64,000 nt of DNA from Pandoraea terrae (GTDB lineage: Bacteria > Pseudomonadota > Gammaproteobacteria > Burkholderiales > Burkholderiaceae): positions 16,729-80,728 of the forward strand of contig NZ_CABPRZ010000027.1 in NCBI RefSeq assembly GCF_902459695.1, given 5' to 3'. A model generated the notes under the pieces. It was not told the DNA's origin and did no database searches. It was given only the letters and a program-made list of their open reading frames with translations. Positions 23,316 to 32,140 of the stretch are shown piece after piece; positions within the stretch are counted from its first letter, which is position 1, and each line of letters begins with the position of its first letter. Made by a program: the position numbers and the translations under genes.

Positions 23316-24092
23316 ATGCCGCAGGACTCCGAATTCAACGACCGCGTCGTGCTCGTCACGGGCGGCACCAAGGGCATCGGGCGGGGCATTGCCGAAGCGT
23401 TTCTCGCTGCCGGCGCTCGCGTCATCGTATGCGCCCGCAGTGTTCCCGACACCTTGCCGCGTCACGGTGAGGCCCAGGCGCAGTTCATTGCGTGCGACGT
23501 GCGCGAAGCCGACGCCCTGCGCGCCCTCGTCGCCGACATCGTCACCCGCCATGGCCGGCTCGACGTGCTCATCAATAACGCCGGGGGCAGTCCGCCCGTC
23601 GATGCCGCGACGGTGTCGCCGCGCTTTCATGAAGGCGTGATGCGCCTGAATCTTCTCGCGCCGCTGCACGCCGCGCAGGCGGCCAATGCCGTGATGCAGA
23701 CACAGGACACCGGCGGCGTGATCGTATTCATCGGCAGCATCAGCGCGCTGCGCCCGTCGCCCGGCACTGCCGCGTATGGCGCGGCAAAGGCCGCGGTGCT
23801 GAGTCTTGCGTCGTCGCTGGCCGTCGAATGGGCCCCAAAGGTCCGCGTCGTCGCGGTCAGCCCCGGGCTTGTGCGCACGGAACAGTCGAACGCGCATTAC
23901 GGCGACGAAGCCGGCATCGCGGCGGTCGCGGCGACGATCCCCGCGGGCCGCATGGCCGATCCGGCCGATGTGGCGAATGCCTGCCTGTTCGTTGCGTCGT
24001 CCAAAGCCGCTTATGTCAGCGGCACCAATTTGTTGTTGCATGGCGGCGGCGAAACGCCGGCCTTCCTCGGCGCGGCCAAGACGGGCCGCTGA
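23316..24092 (+). CDS. Short-chain dehydrogenase/reductase
   Basis: A 258-aa classical SDR. It has TGGTKGIG (15-22), NNAG (87-90) and active-site Tyr154 and Lys158 (YGAAK), with Ser at 141 or 143. VAVSPGLVRTEQ and LLHGGGETPAFL complete the fold. It differs from the HsdA pair, looking more like FabG/actinobacterial IpdF or HSD17-type enzymes. It may oxidise a side-chain 3-hydroxyacyl-CoA or a ring hydroxyl; the substrate is not determined. It heads an apparent operon of eleven genes on the plus strand. Confidence 0.85.
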   Translation: MPQDSEFNDRVVLVTGGTKGIGRGIAEAFLAAGARVIVCARSVPDTLPRHGEAQAQFIACDVREADALRALVADIVTRHGRLDVLINNAGGSPPVDAATVSPRFHEGVMRLNLLAPLHAAQAANAVMQTQDTGGVIVFIGSISALRPSPGTAAYGAAKAAVLSLASSLAVEWAPKVRVVAVSPGLVRTEQSNAHYGDEAGIAAVAATIPAGRMADPADVANACLFVASSKAAYVSGTNLLLHGGGETPAFLGAAKTGR

Positions 24093-24150
24093 GCCCGTCG
24101 CGCGTGCGCCTTCCATGACGAGACCGTAGCAAGGAACAAGGAGCAAGACT

Positions 24151-25146
24151 TTGGCTGAACATGAATGGATGACCCCCATCCGCGCGTTGGTGGGCAAGGA
24201 GTATGGCCGCGTCTACGCCTGGGACAAGGTCAATGCGCCGATGATCCGGCATTGGTGCGAGCAGATGGGCGTCTCGCTGCCCGTGTACACCGACCCGGCC
24301 GTTGCCGCCGAGTCGGTGCACGGCGAGCTTGTCGCGCCGCCCACGATGCTTCAGGTGTGGTGCCTGGAAGGCTTGCACATGAACAACTATCCGCCCGGCT
24401 CCACCAAGGAGAACCCTTATGAGGCGCTGGTGCTGCTCGAAGCGCAAGGGTTTCCGGCCGTCGTGGCCGTAAACTCCGAACTCGAATTTGATCGCTATCT
24501 GAAAGTCGGAGACGATCTCTACTACAGCACGCGCCTCGATTCGATCAGCGAGGAGAAGACCACCGCGCTTGGCACCGGCTACTTCGTGACGTTGAAGATG
24601 ACGTATTTCGCGAAGGGCCAGCAGGGCGTGCAGGACGAGGAAGTCGGCCGCTTGCTGTTCCGTGTCTTCAAGTTCCGTCCCGCGAATCCGCAACCGGCCT
24701 CCAAGCCGGATGCTGCCAGTGCGGACGCTGCCGCCGGCCTGCCGAAAATCCAGCGCCCCGCACCGGGCATCAGCGATGACACACGCTTCTTCTGGGAAGG
24801 TGCGCGCGCCGGCAAGCTGCTGATCCAGCGCTGCAAAGCCTGCGAAACGTTGCGCCATCCGCCGGGGCCCAGCTGTCCGTCGTGCCATTCGTTCGAGTGG
24901 GATACGAAGACCTCGACGGGACGCGGCACGGTGTACTCGTTCGTCGTCATGCACTACCCGGAAGTGCCGCCGTTCGATCATCCGAACCCGATCGCCCTCA
25001 TCGAACTGGAAGAGGGCACGCGCCTGATCGCGCAACTGGTTGGCGTGGCGCCGGGCGAAGTGACCATCGGCGAGAAGGTGCAGGTCGAGTTCAACACATT
25101 CGACGGCGATCTCGTATTGCCGCAGTTCCGCCCGGTGGCGGCCTGA
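24151..25146 (+). CDS. MaoC-DUF35 fusion, ChsH2-like hydratase/aldolase partner
   Basis: A 331-aa protein, TTG start with GGAGC upstream. The N-terminal ~175 residues form a MaoC-like hot-dog domain that lacks a clear Asp-x4-His pair. The C-terminal ~130 residues are a DUF35 unit: a zinc ribbon (CKACETLRHPPGPSCPSC) and an OB fold (GRGTVYSFVV). The order MaoC then DUF35 is that of mycobacterial ChsH2, which pairs with ChsH1 to hydrate the 17-propenoyl-CoA steroid and through DUF35 docks the aldolase Ltp2. A ChsH1-like gene and an Ltp2-like gene follow in the same operon, supporting this assignment. Confidence 0.85.
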   Translation: MAEHEWMTPIRALVGKEYGRVYAWDKVNAPMIRHWCEQMGVSLPVYTDPAVAAESVHGELVAPPTMLQVWCLEGLHMNNYPPGSTKENPYEALVLLEAQGFPAVVAVNSELEFDRYLKVGDDLYYSTRLDSISEEKTTALGTGYFVTLKMTYFAKGQQGVQDEEVGRLLFRVFKFRPANPQPASKPDAASADAAAGLPKIQRPAPGISDDTRFFWEGARAGKLLIQRCKACETLRHPPGPSCPSCHSFEWDTKTSTGRGTVYSFVVMHYPEVPPFDHPNPIALIELEEGTRLIAQLVGVAPGEVTIGEKVQVEFNTFDGDLVLPQFRPVAA

Positions 25147-25156
25147 GGAGGCGCGC

Positions 25157-26290
25157 ATGGATTTCACGCTTACCGACGACCAACGGGCCTTCGCCGACAC
25201 CGCGCAGAGCCTGTTCGCAGACTTTTGCGACGACGACCGGCTTCGCGCGCATGACGCCTCCGAGGCGCCGTTCATGCAAGACCTGTGGACCCAATGCGTG
25301 GCGACCGGTCTGCACAGCATGATCGTGCCGGAAGCCTCGGGCGGCCTGGGACTCGACATGACGGCCTTGTCCGCCGTGCTCGAACAGCAGGGACAGGCGC
25401 TCGCGCTCGTGCCGCTGTGGGAGCAGCAACTCACGCTCGCCGCGATCGCCCGTTTCGGCATGCCGTCGCAGCAGGCGCGCTGGCTCGACGCGGGCCTCAC
25501 CGGGGAAACCTTGCTCACGACGTCGCTCGGCGGTCTCGTTTCACCCGCCGATTTGCTCGATGCCAGCGAGGACGGCGATGGCCTGCGTCTCAATGGTCAT
25601 GTCGCGGCTGTACCGCTGGCGGCGCAATCGGGGGCGGCGCTGCTTGTCGCGCAAATGAATGGCGTCCCCCGTCTGGTCCTGCTCGATCTGGCGGCGCCGG
25701 GCGTGACACGCGTCGCAGGCCGCAGCCAATGCCACCAGGCCGTCGCCGACATCCACTGCGACGGGGTTCGTGTTGGCCACGACGCGTGGCTTGCCGACGA
25801 CGCATTGCGTTGGTTCGAGCCGCGCGCGATCGCCTGCCTTGCGGCATTGCAGGCCGGTGTCTCGGCGCGGCAGCTCGCGCGCACCGTCGAGTACGTCAGC
25901 GAACGACGCCAGTTCGACCGCGTGATCGGTTCGTTTCAACTGGTCGCGGGTCAGATGGCCGACTGTCATATCGCGCTCGAAGCCTTGCGTGCGTCGCTCG
26001 CGCAGTTGCTCTACCGCCTCGACGCCGGCCTGGGCGCCTTGCCGCAGGCCTGGGCCACGCGCGTGCTCGCTTGCGAAACGAGCCATCTTGTTGGCCACAA
26101 GGCGCAGCACGTGCACGGCGGCATCGGCGTGGACGTCACGTACCCGATTCACCGCTTCCTGTTCTGGAGCCGCGCACTGGGTCTCGCGCTCGGCGGTCCC
26201 GAATACAACCTCGCCAAGCTGGGTGACTGGCTGGCCAATCACGATTCCCTGGGCTGGAAATATGACCTCGCTGAAGACCAGACAGTTTGA
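25157..26290 (+). CDS. Acyl-CoA dehydrogenase, beta-type subunit
   Basis: A 377-aa FAD enzyme subunit; GGAGG precedes the ATG. It begins MDFTLTDDQRAFADTAQ and contains ERRQFDRVIGSFQ and HVHGGIGVDVTYPIHRF, the latter typical of the shorter subunits of steroid acyl-CoA dehydrogenases. In actinobacteria these work as alpha2beta2 heterotetramers (ChsE family). The alpha-type candidate is the gene at 27905. It would dehydrogenate the steroid side-chain CoA. It overlaps the next gene by 29 nt. Confidence 0.87.
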   Translation: MDFTLTDDQRAFADTAQSLFADFCDDDRLRAHDASEAPFMQDLWTQCVATGLHSMIVPEASGGLGLDMTALSAVLEQQGQALALVPLWEQQLTLAAIARFGMPSQQARWLDAGLTGETLLTTSLGGLVSPADLLDASEDGDGLRLNGHVAAVPLAAQSGAALLVAQMNGVPRLVLLDLAAPGVTRVAGRSQCHQAVADIHCDGVRVGHDAWLADDALRWFEPRAIACLAALQAGVSARQLARTVEYVSERRQFDRVIGSFQLVAGQMADCHIALEALRASLAQLLYRLDAGLGALPQAWATRVLACETSHLVGHKAQHVHGGIGVDVTYPIHRFLFWSRALGLALGGPEYNLAKLGDWLANHDSLGWKYDLAEDQTV

Positions 26291-26681
26291 CGACGTGCAG
26301 CTGGGCGACGAACTGCCGCCGCTCGCCGTGCCCATCACCGTGACCCTGATCGCCGGCGGCGCCATTGCCACGCGCGATTACTTTCCCGGCCATCACGACC
26401 TTGACGCCGCGCGCGCGTTGGGGTCGCCACACATTTTCATGAACATCCTGACGACCAACGGCCTCGTGCAGCGTTACGTCGAGGATTGGGCCGGCGCGCA
26501 GGTGCGTCTGTCGTCCGTGAAGATCAAGCTTGGCGCGCCGAACTATCCGGGAGACACGATGACCTTCTCGGGCAGCGTGACCGAACGCAAGCCGGAAGAC
26601 CGCAGCATCGAAATTACGCTGCGCGGCAAGAACTCGATGGGCAGTCACGTCACCGGCACGGTGCGCGTTCAACTCCCGTAA
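26262..26681 (+). CDS. MaoC-like protein, ChsH1-type hydratase subunit
   Basis: A 139-aa hot-dog protein starting within the end of the dehydrogenase gene. It has RDYFPGHHDLDAARALGSPHIF, close to the D-x-x-P-x-H-H motif of ChsH1, then NYPGDTMTFSGSVTER, common in MaoC proteins. I infer that it supplies the catalytic half of a heteromeric hydratase with the MaoC-DUF35 fusion encoded just upstream. Confidence 0.85.
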   Translation: MTSLKTRQFDDVQLGDELPPLAVPITVTLIAGGAIATRDYFPGHHDLDAARALGSPHIFMNILTTNGLVQRYVEDWAGAQVRLSSVKIKLGAPNYPGDTMTFSGSVTERKPEDRSIEITLRGKNSMGSHVTGTVRVQLP

Positions 26682-26706
26682 CCCCGCGTCCACGGAGATA
26701 TCCTTC

Positions 26707-27885
26707 ATGACGAATCCTTCCCTGTCGGGACGCGCGGCCATCGCGGGTCTCGGCGCCACCGAATTCTCCAAAAACTCCGGCCGCACTGAATTGCGGCTGG
26801 CCATGGAAGCGACGCTGCAGGCGTTGAACGACGCCGGCATCGATCCCAAGGACGTCGACGGCTTCTGCTCGTACTCCGTCGACAAGGTGCCCGAATATGA
26901 AGTCGCGCGCCTGCTCGGCGCCAAGGACGTCAAGTTCTTCTCGCAGATTCCGCACGGCGGCGGCGCAGCCTGCGGGCCGGTGATGCATGCGGCGATGGCC
27001 GTGGCCACCGGCGTGGCCAAGACCGTGGTGGTCTACCGCGCAATGAACGAGCGCTCGTGGTACCGCTTCGGCACCGGCAGCTACGGCTTCGGCTCGACGC
27101 CCTTGTTCGACAACGTGAACTACGGCTGGTACATGCCCCACGGCTTCCATACGCCGGCCGCATGGGTCGGCATGTTCGCCCGCCGTTACATGCACACCTA
27201 CGGCGCGACAAGCGAGGACTTCGGTCGCGTCTCGGTGGCCGTGCGCGATTTCGCCGCCACCAATCCCGCCGCGTTTTTCTACGGCAAACCGATCACGCTG
27301 GAGGAGCATCAGAAGTCGCGCTGGATCTGCGAGCCGCTGCGCCTGCTCGATTGCTGCCAGGAGTCGGACGGCGCCGTGGCGATGGTCATCACCTCAAGTG
27401 AGCGGGCCCGCGACCTGAAGCAGAAGCCGGTGATCATCAAGGGCGCGGCACAGGGCATCTCGGAAGGCCAGCAAAGCATGACCTCGTTCTATCGCGACGA
27501 CATCACCGGCCTGCCGGAGATGGGGCTCGTGGCGACGCAGTTGTGGGGGCAAAGCGGCCTGAGCCCGGCCGACATCCAAACCGCCGTGATCTATGACCAT
27601 TTCACGCCGTTCGTGCTGCCGCAACTGGAGGCGTTTGGCTTCGTCGCCCGTGGCGAGGCAAAGGACTTCATCCGCGCCGGCCATCATGCGCGCGGCGGAA
27701 AGCTGCCGATCAATACCCACGGCGGCCAATTAGGCGAAGCCTATATCCACGGGATGAACGGCATCGCCGAAGCGGTGCGCCAGGTGCGCGGCAGCGCCGT
27801 GAACCAGGTGGCCGACGTACACAACGTGCTGGTGACGGCCGGGACCGGGGTGCCTACGAGCGGCCTGATCCTGGGCGACGCCTGA
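26707..27885 (+). CDS. Thiolase-like aldolase, Ltp2/Sal2 type
   Basis: A 392-aa SCP2-thiolase-fold protein without a normal thiolase CxS nucleophile site. It has PHGGGAACGPVMHAAMAVATG, PLRLLDCCQESDGAVAMVI, VIYDHFTPFVLPQLEAFGF and the terminal PINTHGGQLGEAYIHGMNG. These fit the steroid aldolases (Ltp2 in mycobacteria, Sal1/Sal2 in Pseudomonas), which cleave the 17-hydroxyl side-chain CoA by a retro-aldol reaction. The Tyr in YDHFTP corresponds to a position implicated in catalysis in Ltp2. The neighbouring ChsH1- and ChsH2-like genes are the expected partners. Confidence 0.87.
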   Translation: MTNPSLSGRAAIAGLGATEFSKNSGRTELRLAMEATLQALNDAGIDPKDVDGFCSYSVDKVPEYEVARLLGAKDVKFFSQIPHGGGAACGPVMHAAMAVATGVAKTVVVYRAMNERSWYRFGTGSYGFGSTPLFDNVNYGWYMPHGFHTPAAWVGMFARRYMHTYGATSEDFGRVSVAVRDFAATNPAAFFYGKPITLEEHQKSRWICEPLRLLDCCQESDGAVAMVITSSERARDLKQKPVIIKGAAQGISEGQQSMTSFYRDDITGLPEMGLVATQLWGQSGLSPADIQTAVIYDHFTPFVLPQLEAFGFVARGEAKDFIRAGHHARGGKLPINTHGGQLGEAYIHGMNGIAEAVRQVRGSAVNQVADVHNVLVTAGTGVPTSGLILGDA

Positions 27886-27904
27886 TCCACGCGAGGAGGG
27901 GACC

Positions 27905-29074
27905 ATGTTCATCGATCTCACGCCCGAGCAGCACCGCTTGCGCCAGGACGTTCGCGATTATTTCAATGACCTGATGACGCCCGAATTGCGCCTGCGGCTG
28001 CGCGGCGCGGAAGGCGGCGACGAATACCGCGATACCATCCGCAAGATGGGTCGCGACGGCTGGCTTGCCGTCGGTTGGCCCAAGGAATTCGGCGGGCAGG
28101 GGCTGGCGGCGACGGAGCAACTGATCTTCTTCGAGGAGGCCAACATTGCCGGCGCACCGCTGCCGTTCGTCACCATCAGCACGGTCGGCCCGGCCCTGAT
28201 GGCGCACGGCACGGCCGCGCAGAAGGCCAAGTTCCTGCCCGGCATCGCGGCGGGCGAGATCATCTTCGCGATCGGCTACTCCGAACCCGACGCCGGGTCG
28301 GACCTCGCCACGCTCAAGACACAGGCGACGCCGGTCGACGGCGGGTTCGTCGTCAACGGCAACAAGCTGTGGACGTCCGGGGTGGAAGCCGCCGATTACG
28401 TCTGGCTTGCGGCGCGCACGAGCCAGGAACTGCCGCGCCACAAGGGCGTGTCGCTCCTGATCGTCGACACCAAGACACCCGGTTTTGCGCACACCGTCAT
28501 CAAGACGGTTTCGAACCCGACGGCGGCCACATATTACGACGACGTCAAGGTGCCGGCGGAGATGCTGGTGGGTGAACTGCACGGCGGCTGGAAGCTGATC
28601 ACCGCGCAGCTCAATCACGAACGGCTTGGCCTCGGCTCGTGGGCAGACAAGGTCGCGGGAACGTTCGGCCGCGTGTTCCGTTGGGCCAAGGCGAAGGACG
28701 AACAGGGCCGCCGTGCCGTGGATCGCGATTGGGTGCGTCGCGCGCTCGCCGAATGCTACGCGAAGGTCGAGGCAATGCGGCTCATCAACTTTCGCATGGC
28801 CTCGCAGCTCGAAGCCGGCCATCTTGACGTGGCGCTCGCGTCCACGACCAAGGTGTACGGCTCGGAGTCGGTCATCGAAATCCTGCGCCGCCTGTCGGAA
28901 GTTGTCGGCAGCGCGGGGCTGGTGCGCGCAGGCTCGGCGGCAGCGCTGCTGCTGGGCGAGCTTGAGTACGAAATTCGTGCGGCGACCACCAACACCTTCG
29001 GCGGGGGCACGAACGAGCTGCAGCGCGAGTTGATCGCGCAGTTCGGCCTGAACATGCCGCGTCCGGTGCGTTGA
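27905..29074 (+). CDS. Acyl-CoA dehydrogenase, alpha-type subunit
   Basis: A 389-aa flavoprotein; AGGAGG precedes the ATG. It has GWLAVGWPKEFGGQG, the FAD/substrate loop IGYSEPDAGSDLA, and the C-terminal NTFGGGTNELQRELIAQFGL. The C-terminal position that is Glu in medium-chain enzymes is Gly here, as in steroid dehydrogenases whose base lies elsewhere. It probably pairs with the beta-type subunit at 25157. Confidence 0.88.
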   Translation: MFIDLTPEQHRLRQDVRDYFNDLMTPELRLRLRGAEGGDEYRDTIRKMGRDGWLAVGWPKEFGGQGLAATEQLIFFEEANIAGAPLPFVTISTVGPALMAHGTAAQKAKFLPGIAAGEIIFAIGYSEPDAGSDLATLKTQATPVDGGFVVNGNKLWTSGVEAADYVWLAARTSQELPRHKGVSLLIVDTKTPGFAHTVIKTVSNPTAATYYDDVKVPAEMLVGELHGGWKLITAQLNHERLGLGSWADKVAGTFGRVFRWAKAKDEQGRRAVDRDWVRRALAECYAKVEAMRLINFRMASQLEAGHLDVALASTTKVYGSESVIEILRRLSEVVGSAGLVRAGSAAALLLGELEYEIRAATTNTFGGGTNELQRELIAQFGLNMPRPVR

Positions 29075-29141
29075 CCGGGCGGTGCCGCTGCGGATTTGCA
29101 CCGATGACTTTGATAACGTTAGAACAGGGAAGACGACAACA

Positions 29142-30980
29142 ATGAACGCGATGGTGCCCCATCCGGCGGTGCCGGCCGAGCCGCCGCGCTGGCCGAGCCG
29201 CGAAGCCACGCAAGCGAAACTCGACCGGCGCGCCGCCGCAGCCGCGCGGCATACTGCCTCGCAGCGATTCACCACGGCAGACCGCGTAGAGGAAAGCGCT
29301 GCACGCTTTGCCGAGCGGATCTGCCTCTACTACGGCGACGAACGTTATACCTACGCCGAACTCAATGCGGCCATCAATCGGGCTGCGCACGTCTTCCGCG
29401 ATCTGGGAGTGCGCACTGGCGACGTCGTCGCCATGTGCCTGGAGAATCGGCCAGCGTTTTTCGTCGTCTGGCTCGGTCTGGCCAAGGCGGGGGCGACGGT
29501 GGCGTTTCTCAACACCCAGGTCAGCGGCCGCGTGTTGCTGCATGCCCTCGAGTCCACCGGCGCGAAGCGCGTGATCGTCGGTGAGGAGTGTCTGGCGAAC
29601 TTCGATGCGCCCGGATTGGCCGAGCGTGCCGAATGCTGGCTCTGGCCCGATGCCGAGAAGCCGGCGCCATCGGCGTTGCGTGCGCGCTGCTCGCAGGAGA
29701 TCGCGTCAGGCATGGCGTGCGCGTCGTCCGACAACCCGCCTGCGGCATGGCGCGACGGGCTGGTCGGCGAGAGCACGGCGCTGTATATCTTCACGTCCGG
29801 GACGACCGGATTGCCGAAGGCGGCGTTGCTGAGCCACGCGCGCTGGCTGATGACGGGCGACGTCATGCAGGCCACGATGGATGTGGGGCCGGACGATGTC
29901 TTCTATTGCTTCTTGCCGCTGTATCACGGTGCAGCGTCTCTGTCTGCCGGCTCGACGGCCTTCACGTGCGGCGGCAGTCTCGTCGTGCGCCGCAAATTCA
30001 GCAAGCGCGAATTCTGGGCCGATGCGCGCAAGTATGGCGTTACCGTCTGCCAGTATGTCGGCGAAATCTGCCGTTATCTGCTGACTGAAGCGCCGCGTCC
30101 GGACGACCGCGATCATCGGGTGCGCAAACTGGTCGGCGCGGGCCTGCTGCCCGACGTCTGGGACGCCTTCGTTGCCCGCTTCGGCGAATTCGACATCTAC
30201 GAAGGCTGGGGCTCGACCGAATCGAACACGAACACCATCAATCTCGACAATCGCCCCGGGTCGTGCGGCCGCGTGCCATTCTGGGAGCGGACCAACTTGC
30301 GGATCGTCCGATACGATGTGGCTACGGACACGCATCCACGTGACGCGCACGGCCACCTGATGGTCTGCGAGCCAGGCGAAGTGGGCGAGGGCATTGCCCG
30401 GATTCTCGCAATTCCCGATGTGATGGGTGGCCGCTTCGAGGGCTATACCTCGAAGGAAGCGACCGAGAAGAAGATTCTTCGAGGCGCATTTGCCGAGGGC
30501 GATCAGTGGTGGTCGTCGGGCGATCTGCTGCGCTTCGACGAGGATGGCTATTGCTACTTCGTCGACCGTATCGGCGATACGTACCGCTGGAAGAGCGAGA
30601 ACGTCTCGACGATGGAAGTCGCCGATTCGCTGGCCGACTTCCCCGGCCTGGAGACGATCACGGTCTACGGCGTGCAGGTGCCTAATGTCGAGGGACGCGC
30701 CGGCATGGCCGCGCTCGTCATGCAGCCCGGGCAGACATTCGATGCGCGCGCGTTCTATCGGCTGACGGAAGCGCGCGTGCCGCGTTACGCCGCGCCGATC
30801 TTCCTGAGGCTGGCGGCGGCGGCCGACCTGACGACAACCTTCAAGCTGCGCAAGGTCGATTTGCAGCGCGAGGGGTTCGATCCGGCGGTGGTCAAGGATC
30901 CGCTGCTGGTGCGCGACGATGCCGCCGGTACCTATGTTCCGTTGACGCCGGCCGCGGTTGTGCGCGCGATCGGCACTTGA
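29142..30980 (+). CDS. FATP-type acyl-CoA synthetase
   Basis: A 612-aa AMP-forming ligase starting MNAMVPHPAVP; an in-frame codon 60 nt earlier lacks a ribosome binding site. The ATP motif is YIFTSGTTGLPKAALLSH. The signature GWGSTESNTNTINLDNRPGSCGRVPFW and VDRIGDTYRWKSENVST place it with fatty-acid-transport-protein/very-long-chain synthetases, a group that includes side-chain steroid CoA ligases such as FadD17 and FadD19. I infer activation of a steroid or bile-acid side chain with CoA. It is cotranscribed with aldolase and dehydrogenase genes. Confidence 0.87.
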   Translation: MNAMVPHPAVPAEPPRWPSREATQAKLDRRAAAAARHTASQRFTTADRVEESAARFAERICLYYGDERYTYAELNAAINRAAHVFRDLGVRTGDVVAMCLENRPAFFVVWLGLAKAGATVAFLNTQVSGRVLLHALESTGAKRVIVGEECLANFDAPGLAERAECWLWPDAEKPAPSALRARCSQEIASGMACASSDNPPAAWRDGLVGESTALYIFTSGTTGLPKAALLSHARWLMTGDVMQATMDVGPDDVFYCFLPLYHGAASLSAGSTAFTCGGSLVVRRKFSKREFWADARKYGVTVCQYVGEICRYLLTEAPRPDDRDHRVRKLVGAGLLPDVWDAFVARFGEFDIYEGWGSTESNTNTINLDNRPGSCGRVPFWERTNLRIVRYDVATDTHPRDAHGHLMVCEPGEVGEGIARILAIPDVMGGRFEGYTSKEATEKKILRGAFAEGDQWWSSGDLLRFDEDGYCYFVDRIGDTYRWKSENVSTMEVADSLADFPGLETITVYGVQVPNVEGRAGMAALVMQPGQTFDARAFYRLTEARVPRYAAPIFLRLAAAADLTTTFKLRKVDLQREGFDPAVVKDPLLVRDDAAGTYVPLTPAAVVRAIGT

Positions 30981-30988
30981 GGCGCCCC

Positions 30989-32140
30989 ATGGATTCCATC
31001 GCTGCCCGCAGTACTTCCGGCTTGCCGCGCCGCCCGCGTCCGGTGTCGACGCTGACGTATCCGTTCGAGCCGCCCGCGGCCGACGGCAGTGTGGTCGAAA
31101 TCGCGCCGGGCATCTTGTGGGCGCGCATGCCGATGCCCATGACCCTCGATCACATCAATGTGTACCTGTTGCGCGACCGCACGGGCTGGGTGATCGTCGA
31201 CACCGGGCTCAACACGCCGCGCGCCAGGGAGGTTTGGGAGACCATTGCGGCAGACAAGCTCGATGGCCTGCCGATCCAGGCCGTGCTGTGCACGCATTTC
31301 CACTACGATCATGCCGGACTGGCGCATTGGTTGACCGAGCGGTTCGATGTGCCGCTGTATATGACGTACGGTGAATACTATGCCATGCGTGTGACGTACA
31401 CACCGCTACCTGATCCGCTGCCGCCGACGCACCTCGCGCATTTTCATCGCAGCGGATTGTCCGACGAGATGCGAGACGCCATCATCCAGGGGTTGCGCAG
31501 GGATCCGTTCACACCGCCGGCGGCCATGTCGTTCTGCCGGTTGGCGCAAGGGCAGATGTTGACGATCGGCCAACGCAAATGGCGGGTGGTGATCGGCAGC
31601 GGGCATTCCCCGGAACATGCCTGCCTGTACTGCGAAGAGGAAAAATTGCTGATCGCGGGCGATCAACTGTTGCCGCGCATCAGTTCCAACGTGCAGGTGA
31701 CAGCGGTCGAGCCCGAGGCGAATCCGCTCGCGGACTGGCTGGCGTCCCTCGACCATCTCGATCAGCTGGACGCGCAGACGCTGGTGCTGCCGTCGCATCA
31801 GGGGGTGTTCCATGGACTGCGCACGCGCGTGCAGGAATTGCGCGAGCATCACGCCCAGCAGTTGGGGCAGCTCGGCAAGTTCGTGGCAGAACACCCGGAC
31901 GCAACGGCCTTTGACGCGATGCGCGAGATGTTCCCGCAGGTGCGTGCGCCGATCGACCATTTGCTGGCCTTGGGGGAAACCATAGCCCACTTGGCGTGGC
32001 TGCGGGAAGCGGGCGAAATCGTCCGCGATTTGAACGACAATGGGGTTTATGTCCACCGGATGTCGGGCGTGCGCGCGTCCGCCGGCAAGGGCGCGCCAAG
32101 AGGCATAAGACAAAGCAGGACAACAGGGGACACACCGTGA
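30989..32140 (+). CDS. Metallo-beta-lactamase-fold hydrolase
   Basis: A 383-aa protein with the metal motif THFHYDHAG (His103, His105, Asp107, His108), then SGHSPEHACLY and DQLLPRISSNV, which supply further metal ligands. The C-terminal domain is helical. It belongs to the broad MBL group near glyoxalase II and lactonases. In this operon it could hydrolyse a thioester or lactone intermediate, for instance during CoA recycling. Its stop overlaps the next start by 4 nt, so translation is coupled. Confidence 0.8.
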   Translation: MDSIAARSTSGLPRRPRPVSTLTYPFEPPAADGSVVEIAPGILWARMPMPMTLDHINVYLLRDRTGWVIVDTGLNTPRAREVWETIAADKLDGLPIQAVLCTHFHYDHAGLAHWLTERFDVPLYMTYGEYYAMRVTYTPLPDPLPPTHLAHFHRSGLSDEMRDAIIQGLRRDPFTPPAAMSFCRLAQGQMLTIGQRKWRVVIGSGHSPEHACLYCEEEKLLIAGDQLLPRISSNVQVTAVEPEANPLADWLASLDHLDQLDAQTLVLPSHQGVFHGLRTRVQELREHHAQQLGQLGKFVAEHPDATAFDAMREMFPQVRAPIDHLLALGETIAHLAWLREAGEIVRDLNDNGVYVHRMSGVRASAGKGAPRGIRQSRTTGDTP